DNA of 37,117 bases from Aquidulcibacter sp. (GTDB lineage Bacteria; Pseudomonadota; Alphaproteobacteria; Caulobacterales; Aquidulcibacteraceae): contig NZ_JADCBK010000132.1 of assembly GCF_020253525.1 (NCBI RefSeq), forward strand, positions 1 to 37,117, given 5' to 3'. A program made the position numbers and the translations under genes. The notes under the pieces are model-generated. The model was not told the origin of the DNA. It saw nothing but the letters and a program-made list of their open reading frames with translations, and did no database searches. Of the stretch, positions 7,809 to 14,067 are shown piece after piece (the stretch's first letter is position 1; every line of letters starts with the position of its first letter).

Positions 7809-9098
7809 TTAGGCCAACCAGGGGCTGGGGTCGTCTTCTTGGGCGATCAGCGAAAGCCCGTGGGCGATAGAAACAAATTGGTCGCCGGTCTCTACTTTCT
7901 GGGCCCCAAATCGGGTCTCAAACTGCGCTTTGACGGCGGGCACAAAGCTCGACCCGCCGGTTAAAAACACCCGATCAATCCCGCCTTCATCAAGGCCAGC
8001 TGCGGTCAGCGCATCGCTGACACAGGCGTCGATCTGGCCAAGGTCTTCGGCAATCCAGGCTTCAAAGTCAGCGCGGGTCAGCGATTTGACCAAATCTGTC
8101 CCGGCAAAGGAAAGCTTAAAGCTTGCTTCTTCGGCGTGGCTTAAGGTCGTTTTGACCGCGGCAATCGCGCGATAAAGGTGATAGCTGGCTTCGGCATCTA
8201 AAAAGTCCAAAAAGGCTTGAATTTTTTCAGGGTTCAGCGCCTGTTTGGCGAGCTTTTGTAAGTCTTGATAGTCGCGCGTGTGGCGCATGATCGACAATTG
8301 GTTCCATTGCGAAAACCGGCCGTAATAGGCCAAAGGCACCGGCAGAACTTTACCATCACTGGCATAGTGAGAGCCTTTGCCAAAGAGTGGCGAGACCAGA
8401 TGGTCAATGATGCGCTGGTCGAAACTATCGCCTGCTATGCCCACACCGCGATGGGCGAGTGCTTCTGCCGATTGGGTCTTTTGCCCGCGCTTAAAGCGGA
8501 TGATGGAAAAGTCGCTGGTGCCACCGCCAAAGTCGGCCACCAAAATCGTGGCGTCTTGGGTCAGGCGCTGGGCAAAGAAGAAGGCCGCCGCCACGGGCTC
8601 ATAGACATGGGCGATATCTTCAAAGCCTGCTTTGGTGAGGGCTGCTTGATAGCGGGTGCGGGCTAAATCTTCGTCCGACCGGCTGCCAGCAAATCGCACG
8701 GGCCGACCCACCAGCACGCGCTTGGGGAAGGGCTCGCTTGCCCGCTCACTCAAGCGGCGCAAGAAAGCCGCCAACAAATCCTCAAACCGCCACGCCTTAT
8801 TCTGGATGACGGTGCTGGTGAATAAAGGGCTGGCGGCAAAGGTCTTGAAAGATTGGATGAAACGACAATCCCCGCCGAGCTCTAAGAAGCGGTCAATCGC
8901 CCATGGACCCACCTCCATCATCGCCTTGGCGCGGTGGTCATCTTCCTCATGCCAAAAACAGAGAACCGACCGACAGGCTTGGACCAAGTCCTGTTCATGC
9001 GAAAACTGGATCGCACGACTTTTGCCCCGCCCATCGGGCAAGGTCGCAACGCTATTGGTCGTCCCGAAATCGAGACCAAGGGTAGGGGTATGGGCCAT
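7809..9098 (-). CDS. Hsp70-family ATPase-domain protein (YegD-like)
   Basis: A 429-residue protein consisting only of an actin/Hsp70-type nucleotide-binding domain. Phosphate 1 is GLDFGTTNSVA near the N-terminus, phosphate 2 is VADFGGGTSDFSII in the middle, and the adenosine motif is VFLTGGSSFVPAV near the C-terminus. There is no DnaK-type substrate-binding domain or lid, and the length fits the YegD group. In E. coli YegD is an Hsp70 relative of unclear function, so chaperone activity is not assured. No DnaJ or GrpE partner lies nearby. Upstream (9137-9149) is a short GC-rich hairpin and then the repeat island. Confidence 0.88.
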   Translation of the reverse strand: MAHTPTLGLDFGTTNSVATLPDGRGKSRAIQFSHEQDLVQACRSVLCFWHEEDDHRAKAMMEVGPWAIDRFLELGGDCRFIQSFKTFAASPLFTSTVIQNKAWRFEDLLAAFLRRLSERASEPFPKRVLVGRPVRFAGSRSDEDLARTRYQAALTKAGFEDIAHVYEPVAAAFFFAQRLTQDATILVADFGGGTSDFSIIRFKRGQKTQSAEALAHRGVGIAGDSFDQRIIDHLVSPLFGKGSHYASDGKVLPVPLAYYGRFSQWNQLSIMRHTRDYQDLQKLAKQALNPEKIQAFLDFLDAEASYHLYRAIAAVKTTLSHAEEASFKLSFAGTDLVKSLTRADFEAWIAEDLGQIDACVSDALTAAGLDEGGIDRVFLTGGSSFVPAVKAQFETRFGAQKVETGDQFVSIAHGLSLIAQEDDPSPWLA

Positions 9099-9156
9099 GG
9101 GGGCGCTGGGCTTAACGGTCTGGCGGTGGGTTGTCTAGGGGCCTTCCCCTTAAGTG

Positions 9157-9250
9157 TGTCATCCCCGCCGGAGCGTCAGCGGAGAGCGGGGATCCCGTGG
9201 GACTTTGCGGCAGGAGACCTGGGACTCGGCTAACGCCGTCCGGGATGAAA
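9157..9250. repeat. Palindromic MITE/REP-like element, copy A
   Basis: About 94 bp bounded by inverted ends TGTCATCCC and GGGATGAAA (ideal GGGATGACA). The left half holds a CCCCGC...GCGGGG hairpin. The right half holds a second hairpin of the form TCCCGGA...TCCGGGA with inner CGGC/GCCG, here imperfect. Copy B (9641-9731) has the same layout and near-identical blocks. It lies just upstream of the GIY-YIG gene. The sequence is degenerate relative to copy B, so A is probably older. Confidence 0.75.
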
Positions 9251-9322
9251 TCAATTTATGGATAGACATTTATTGTTTTATATTTAAGGTAATTATTCTG
9301 ATTTCCGGTTTGATATAGAAAG

Positions 9323-9634
9323 ATGGATGCATCTGAGCCAGAGGACAGATTTTTCGTTTACCTCGTGACTAATCGCCCACGAGGTGTTTTCTATGTCGGG
9401 ATTACAAGCGATCTCGTGAAGCGGGTTTGGCAACATCGAACCCATCAACTCAAACGAAGTTTCACAGATAGGTACAATCTAGAGCGGCTGGTTTGGGTCG
9501 AACAATACCGCGATGTAAATGTTGCAATTCAGCGGGAAAAATTGATCAAGCGCTGGCGTCGAGAATGGAAAATCCAATTAGTGGAAAAGAGCAACCCCGA
9601 GTGGCGAGACTTGTGGGAAGAAATTTCCTTTTAG
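9323..9634 (+). CDS. GIY-YIG nuclease-family protein
   Basis: A 103-residue single-domain protein. The GIY-YIG core is visible as VYLV (Tyr13) and FYVG (Tyr24-Gly26), followed by Arg34 in LVKRVWQHR, the metal-binding Glu72 in QREKLIKRW, and a C-terminal NPEWRDLW segment, the layout of stand-alone family members (COG2827 type). All expected catalytic positions are present. It lies alone in an island flanked by copies of a palindromic element. The gene and the 70 bp before it are visibly richer in A+T than the neighbours, which suggests acquisition by transfer. The ribosome site is weak (AGAAAG). The biological target is unknown; a link to the flanking repeats is only a hypothesis. Confidence 0.88.
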   Translation: MDASEPEDRFFVYLVTNRPRGVFYVGITSDLVKRVWQHRTHQLKRSFTDRYNLERLVWVEQYRDVNVAIQREKLIKRWRREWKIQLVEKSNPEWRDLWEEISF

Positions 9635-9640
9635 AATGCC

Positions 9641-9731
9641 TGTCATCCCCGCCGAAGCGAAGCGGAGAGCGGGGACCTTGGTGAAGTTACGGCAGGAGGT
9701 CCCGGATCGGCTGACGCCGTCCGGGATGACA
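9641..9731. repeat. Palindromic MITE/REP-like element, copy B
   Basis: A 91-bp element beginning 6 bp after the GIY-YIG stop codon. Perfect 9-bp inverted ends are TGTCATCCC (9641-9649) and GGGATGACA (9723-9731). The left hairpin uses CCCCGC/GCGGGG. The right hairpin (9700-9726) pairs TCCCGGA with TCCGGGA and CGGC with GCCG around TGAC, about 11 bp of stem. It has the same orientation as copy A, so the nuclease gene lies between direct copies. Confidence 0.8.
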
Positions 9732-9750
9732 TCGCACTTAAAATGGGGCC

Positions 9751-9795
9751 TTGCGGCACAAGGTCCCGGATCGGCTGACGCCGTCCGGGATGACA
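9751..9795. repeat. Palindromic element, partial copy C (right half only)
   Basis: Matches the right half of copy B from the GCGGCA block to the GGGATGACA end (9787-9795), including the full hairpin at 9764-9790. The left half is missing. It lies 20 bp after copy B in the same orientation, as expected from a partial tandem duplication or a truncated insertion. Confidence 0.75.
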
Positions 9796-9810
9796 TTCAA
9801 GTTTTTGACT

Positions 9811-9844
9811 TTACCCCACAGACCCCGCTCGGTCGCGGCCTTGA
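9811..9844. repeat. 34-bp dispersed repeat, copy 1
   Basis: Identical over 34 bp to 11694-11727. It begins TTACCCCACAGACCCC and ends CGCGGCCTTGA. It lies 16 bp after the partial copy C, so several repeat families cluster here. The second copy forms the 3' end of the aldo/keto reductase gene. Confidence 0.85.
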
Positions 9845-9978
9845 TTGGGTCACTTGAACCGTCCTTTACCCCAGAGGCAGCGTCGCGTGTGTGCATCACG
9901 TCACGCGGCAAAACGCTATCAATTGTCAGTCACAGGACTGCATGTGCCTCTTTGCGCATCGGATCGAACCAAGGATGC

Positions 9979-10006
9979 TTGACAAAAATTAGATATCTAA
10001 TATTTT
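9979..10006 (+). promoter_or_regulatory. marR-type promoter with internal palindromic operator (leaderless)
   Basis: TTGACA (9979-9984) and TATTTT (10001-10006) are 16 bp apart. Between them is a perfect 12-bp palindrome, TTAGATATCTAA (9989-10000), extended by A/T pairs on both sides with one mismatch. Repressor bound there would cover the spacer and block polymerase. The -10 ends 6 bp before the marR-type ATG at 10013, so the transcript would start at or within a base or two of the ATG and lack a leader. The tract is AT-rich against GC-rich surroundings. Confidence 0.65.
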
Positions 10007-10012
10007 GTACGG

Positions 10013-10456
10013 ATGGAAATTCTATTTCATCCGATCCTTCATGCCGCACATTTGATTGAAGCCCATTTGCGCGGCGCTTTGGCTGAGACGGGGCTACAAC
10101 CACGCCAGGCGCGCGTGCTGATGGCGATTGCTGAATTTGGGCCTATCAAACAGGTGCAACTGGCCCAGGCTTTTGATTTGGCACCACCCACCATGACGGT
10201 GATGCTCACGCGGTTGGAGCGAGACGGGCTGGTCAATCGACATAGTAAGGCTGGCGATAAGCAGACCTCCATTGCTTTGACGCCAGCAGGCCTGGCGCTT
10301 TTGCCTAAGATTGAGCGGGCTTGGCTATCGGTCGATGGCTTCATCCGCCAGAGCTTCGGTGCCGCAGAGGCCGAGGCCTTTAGTCGAGCAGCTTGTCTTT
10401 TGCGCGACGCCTTAGGCGGAAAGCCGCCCCATTACCTTAAAGGAGACCACCCATGA
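10013..10456 (+). CDS. MarR-family transcriptional regulator
   Basis: A 147-residue winged-helix regulator. The dimerisation helices are at both ends, and the DNA-binding domain spans about residues 30-100: helix-turn-helix IKQVQLAQAFDLAPPTMTVMLTRLERDGLV, then the wing NRHSKAGDKQTSIALT with the family's Asp/Arg-type turn. No cysteine pair typical of OhrR oxidation sensing stands out, so the ligand is unknown. The ATG at 10013 has no ribosome site because the promoter lies directly against it (leaderless). It overlaps the downstream DUF1566 gene by 4 bp (ATGA). The palindrome at 9989-10000 suggests autoregulation of this two-gene unit. Confidence 0.9.
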   Translation: MEILFHPILHAAHLIEAHLRGALAETGLQPRQARVLMAIAEFGPIKQVQLAQAFDLAPPTMTVMLTRLERDGLVNRHSKAGDKQTSIALTPAGLALLPKIERAWLSVDGFIRQSFGAAEAEAFSRAACLLRDALGGKPPHYLKGDHP

Positions 10457-11688
10457 GCCCATTGGCAAAGTTTCGGCTTGGTCTAGGTTTGCTGGTTCTA
10501 TGCTTGTTGCAAGTTCCGGCATCGGCTGGCGTACCACGGGCGGCAGGCAATTATCAGATTGTCAGCACGGGCCAAGATCGCTGTTACGATGTTGCCGGAC
10601 CTGTTTTGCCGTGTCCGGCTCCTGGCCTGCCGCTTTCGGGGCAGAATGCGCAGCATCCAGGTAAGGCAGCTTCCTACAGGGTCGAGGCCAATAATCTTGT
10701 TGTGGATGAGATTACTGGCTTGATGTGGGCCAAAACACCCAGTGCGCCCATGACCTTTAAGGAGTTAGCTTCTTATGCCCGTGCCAGCCGTTTAGGCGGT
10801 TATGATGACTGGCGCGTTCCCACAATCAAAGAACTCTACTCCTTGATTGATTATCGTGGTGGCTATACCGGCGATCCGGCAACATCGCGCCCCTATATTG
10901 ATACCAAATACTTTGACTTTGCTTATGGGGATGGCAAGGGCCTCGGCGATGCCGCCCATGGTCGGCGACCTATCGATGTGCAGGAGTGGAGCGCCACACC
11001 CTATGTTGGTAAGACAATGGGCCGAGATGATACTGTGTTTGGCGTAAACTTCGCAGATGGTCGGATTAAGGGCTATCCTGTGATGGATCCAGCCAACCGG
11101 ATGCAAACGCCTAATCGTTTGGCGGTCCGCTTGGTGCGTGGAAATCCCTATGGCCAAAATGCTTTTAAGGCGCGCCCAGATGTTGTTGAAGATCACGCGA
11201 CTGGCCTGATGTGGCAGCGCAAAAACGATGGGACCGCAAAGTCGTGGTCGGCGGCGCTTTCCTATTGCACGCATCTAAGCTTGGCCGGCTATTCAGATTG
11301 GCGGTTGCCCCATGCCAAGGAATTACATTCTTTGGTGGATTACAACCGCATACCTGCCATTGATCCGCTGTTTCAACTCAGCGATCAAACTGCCTATCTC
11401 TGGTCCTCGACAACCCATTTGGAAGGCCCCCCTCCCGCGCAAGAACAGGGGCGCGCGTTTAGCCAAACGGGAGAACTCGCCGTGTATGCCGCAATTGGCA
11501 AGGCGCAAGGATTTATGGAAGTTCCCCCTGGCTCTGGCCAAAGGCGCTGGCTCGATGTGCATGGCGCTGGGGCCATGCGCAGTGACCCGAAAACCGCCTC
11601 ACCTGGCAGCTTTCCTGAGGGTTTTGGCCCACAAGGCGATGATATTCGCGGGCACAATTATGTGCTGTGTGTCCGCGATCTTCGGTAA
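10453..11688 (+). CDS. Secreted protein with two DUF1566 (Lcl C-terminal-like) modules
   Basis: A 411-residue exported protein. A signal peptide covers residues 1-25 (hydrophobic LGLGLLVLCLL, cleavage after ASA). Two similar modules follow. The first is at about 84-235, with EITGLMWAKT, GGYDDWRVPTIKELYSLIDY and VRLVRG. The second is at about 243-410, with HATGLMWQRK, AGYSDWRLPHAKELHSLVDY and the closing CVRDLR. These TGLMW, DWRxP and KEL motifs define the DUF1566/Lcl C-terminal fold, related to C-type lectin-like domains and often found in bacterial surface proteins. Binding partner unknown. Translationally coupled to the MarR regulator (ATGA), so its expression probably responds to that regulator's ligand. 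It ends 5 bp before the stop of the convergent aldo/keto reductase. Confidence 0.82.
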   Translation: MSPLAKFRLGLGLLVLCLLQVPASAGVPRAAGNYQIVSTGQDRCYDVAGPVLPCPAPGLPLSGQNAQHPGKAASYRVEANNLVVDEITGLMWAKTPSAPMTFKELASYARASRLGGYDDWRVPTIKELYSLIDYRGGYTGDPATSRPYIDTKYFDFAYGDGKGLGDAAHGRRPIDVQEWSATPYVGKTMGRDDTVFGVNFADGRIKGYPVMDPANRMQTPNRLAVRLVRGNPYGQNAFKARPDVVEDHATGLMWQRKNDGTAKSWSAALSYCTHLSLAGYSDWRLPHAKELHSLVDYNRIPAIDPLFQLSDQTAYLWSSTTHLEGPPPAQEQGRAFSQTGELAVYAAIGKAQGFMEVPPGSGQRRWLDVHGAGAMRSDPKTASPGSFPEGFGPQGDDIRGHNYVLCVRDLR

Positions 11689-11693
11689 AGTTC

Positions 11694-11727
11694 TTACCCC
11701 ACAGACCCCGCTCGGTCGCGGCCTTGA
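11694..11727. repeat. 34-bp dispersed repeat, copy 2 (inside the aldo/keto reductase 3' end)
   Basis: Identical to 9811-9844. On the minus strand it supplies the stop codon and the last ten codons or so of the aldo/keto reductase (tail VQGRDRAGSVG), and it begins 5 bp after the stop of the convergent DUF1566 gene. Confidence 0.85.
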
Positions 11728-12779
11728 ACGGGGAACATCCAGCCGGGATATTCCGATGGCAGGGCGGAGACTTTGTCCAAAACAGCCAGGTCTTCAGCGG
11801 TCAGTTTCACGTCCACGGCTTTGAGATTATCGGTCAATTGGTCGTCGGTCTTGGCCCCGATAATGACACTGGTCACCCAAGGGCGGTGCAAGAGCCAAGC
11901 AAGGGCAATTTGGGCGACGCTGACGCCATGGGCGGCGGCAATCGGCTCCATCGCTTCGACGCAATCATAAACCCGGTCCTTATTGACGGGCGGGAAGTCA
12001 AAGCTGGCGCGGCGGGCATTGTTGGGCCCTGCTTGATCGCGCTTGAACTTGCCGGACAAAAGGCCGCCAGCGAGTGGACTCCATGGCAAGATGGCAAGGC
12101 CTTCGCTTTGCGCCAGGGGCACGACTTCGCGTTCGAGGTCGCGCGAGGCCAAAGTGTAATACATTTGCATGGAGTCAAAGCGGGCATAATTCTTCCGCTC
12201 GGCAATGCCATTGGCTTTGGCGGTTTCCCACGCGGCGCGGTTGCACAGGCCGATATAGCGCACCCGGCCAGAGCGCACGATGTCATTCAACGTGTCCATC
12301 ACTTCATCCAGCGAGGTGAGGGGGTCGTAGCCGTGGATTTGATAGAGATCGACATGATCCATATTGAGGCGCTTTAAGCTTGCATCTATGGCGTCAAACA
12401 AATGCTTGCGTGAGAGGCCAGAGATATTGCGTGCGGTTTGGCGGCGGGTCGCTTCAGCTTGCGCATGGGGGCTGGCGTCAGGCGGCAAAAGGTCCTGCAC
12501 GCGGCCATGGGCTTTGGTGGCAATGACAATTTCGTCACGCCGCAGGCCCTTCTCGCGAATGGCATGGCCCAACATCTGCTCTGACAGGCCATTGGCATAG
12601 ACGTCGGCGGTGTCAAAGAAATTCACGCCTGCATCAAAGGCTTGGCGCACGAGACTGCTAGCAACCTCCTGATCTTGGCCGCCAATCACGGTCCAAAATC
12701 CATCCCCGCCGAAGGTCATGGTGCCGAGGCAGATTTCAGAAACAACAAGGCCGGTCCGGCCCAAGGTCTTATATTTCAT
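11694..12779 (-). CDS. Aldo/keto reductase
   Basis: A 361-residue NAD(P)H-dependent TIM-barrel oxidoreductase. The catalytic tetrad is present: Asp56 in FFDTADVYANG, Tyr61, Lys89 in IATKAHG and His149 in YQIHGYDP. The start MKYKTLGRTGLVVSEICLGTMTFGG is typical, as are the late LAWLLHRPWVTSVIIGAKTDDQL cofactor motifs. Substrate unknown; it resembles the broad YajO/IolS/Gfo-like group. The C-terminal dozen residues are encoded by a dispersed 34-bp repeat, so the natural end of the protein was probably altered by insertion. Divergent from the HI0933 flavoprotein, with about 100 bp between the two starts. Confidence 0.92.
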   Translation of the reverse strand: MKYKTLGRTGLVVSEICLGTMTFGGDGFWTVIGGQDQEVASSLVRQAFDAGVNFFDTADVYANGLSEQMLGHAIREKGLRRDEIVIATKAHGRVQDLLPPDASPHAQAEATRRQTARNISGLSRKHLFDAIDASLKRLNMDHVDLYQIHGYDPLTSLDEVMDTLNDIVRSGRVRYIGLCNRAAWETAKANGIAERKNYARFDSMQMYYTLASRDLEREVVPLAQSEGLAILPWSPLAGGLLSGKFKRDQAGPNNARRASFDFPPVNKDRVYDCVEAMEPIAAAHGVSVAQIALAWLLHRPWVTSVIIGAKTDDQLTDNLKAVDVKLTAEDLAVLDKVSALPSEYPGWMFPVQGRDRAGSVG

Positions 12780-12879
12780 TGCGTGCTCCCAAGATTTTTT
12801 TGATGTGGTTGGCCCAAGGCTACACCTGCTGCTGCGTCCTTGGCTATCTCTAAATTGAACTTCGGCTTAAGTGCGCAGC

Positions 12880-14067
12880 ATGCGTGAACACTATGATGTC
12901 ATCATTCTTGGGGCAGGGGCGGCGGGCTTGATGGCGGCGGCACGCGCGGGCCAGCGTGGTCGCAAGGTCCTATTGTTAGAGCATACCGAGAATGTGGGGG
13001 CCAAAATCCTGATTTCAGGCGGTGGGCGATGTAATTTCACCAATATGGAGATTAAGCCCGACCGCTTTATCTCGGCTAATCCCCATTTTGCCCGCTCGGC
13101 GCTTGCCCGTTACACTCAATATGATTTCATCGCGCTGGTTCAAGCCTATCATATTCCCTTTTATGAAAAGACCTTGGGGCAGTTATTCTGCGAAGGGGCA
13201 GGGGCGGCGCGCCTCATTGTCGATATGTTGCTAGCTGAATGCACCAAGGGCGGGGTCACAATTGCAACTGATGTGCAGGTCCAAGACGTGGAGCGGTCGG
13301 GCGAGACCTATGTCGTCACCACCCAAGTGGGTCGGGCACTCGCGCCCAGTCTCATCATCGCCACGGGCGGCCCGTCTATCCCGAAACTCGGCGCAACGGG
13401 ATTTGCTTATGAGATTGCCCGCCAGTTTGAGGTGGCCGTAATAGAGCCCAAGCCTGCGCTTGTGCCTTTGGTATTTGGGATCAAGGATATTGAATTGATG
13501 CGGCCCTTGGCAGGTGTGTCGCTTGAAGGGGTAGCAGCCAAAGGCAAGACAGCTTTTCGCGAAGGCATGGTCTTTACCCATCGTGGCCTATCAGGGCCTG
13601 CCATCCTGCAGATCAGTTCTTATTGGACTAAGGGTGAGAGCATTTATCTCAACCTCTTACCCGATATCAAAGCTGATCAGTGGCTGATCGAGGCCAAGAC
13701 CACCCGCCCACGCGCCCAAGCCGCCACCATTCTGGCCGAACGTTTACCCCAGCGCCTGGCCCATGCCTTGGCCGAAAAAGCGGGGCTGGACCGACCCATG
13801 GCAGACTTAAAAGACGCACAGCTGCGAAGCTTGTCAGAGACCCTGCACCATTGGGACCTGACGCCTGTGGGTGATGAGGGCTATGCCAAAGCCGAAGTGA
13901 CCAAGGGCGGGATTGATACCGCCGCCCTCAATCAAAAGACGATGGAAGTTAAAGCTGTCCCAGGCCTTTATTTCATCGGAGAAGCGGTCGACGTCACGGG
14001 TTGGCTTGGCGGCTATAATTTCCAATGGGCGTGGTCGAGTGGGGTGGCAGCTGGAGAGGCGGTCTAA
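12880..14067 (+). CDS. HI0933-family FAD-dependent oxidoreductase (BaiN/RdsA-like)
   Basis: A flavoprotein of about 395 residues. The N-terminal FAD-binding Rossmann motif is YDVIILGAGAAGLMAA with the following Glu in VLLLEHTENVGAKILISGGGRCNFTN, diagnostic of the HI0933 family. The middle HRGLSGPAILQISSYW and the C-terminal VTKGGI...GLYFIGEAVDVTGWLGGYNFQWAWSSG are also signature motifs. Some homologues reduce bile-acid intermediates, but for most the substrate is unknown and no metabolic context is seen here. The ATG at 12880 is preferred; a GTG at 12871 would add three residues. Neither has an obvious ribosome site. The stop codon overlaps that of mprF tail to tail. Confidence 0.9.
   Translation: MREHYDVIILGAGAAGLMAAARAGQRGRKVLLLEHTENVGAKILISGGGRCNFTNMEIKPDRFISANPHFARSALARYTQYDFIALVQAYHIPFYEKTLGQLFCEGAGAARLIVDMLLAECTKGGVTIATDVQVQDVERSGETYVVTTQVGRALAPSLIIATGGPSIPKLGATGFAYEIARQFEVAVIEPKPALVPLVFGIKDIELMRPLAGVSLEGVAAKGKTAFREGMVFTHRGLSGPAILQISSYWTKGESIYLNLLPDIKADQWLIEAKTTRPRAQAATILAERLPQRLAHALAEKAGLDRPMADLKDAQLRSLSETLHHWDLTPVGDEGYAKAEVTKGGIDTAALNQKTMEVKAVPGLYFIGEAVDVTGWLGGYNFQWAWSSGVAAGEAV

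Noticed and set aside
9636-10059. Short frames across the repeat cluster
   Set aside because: They translate the palindromic elements and run into the marR promoter; peptides of this kind arise from any copy of such repeats.
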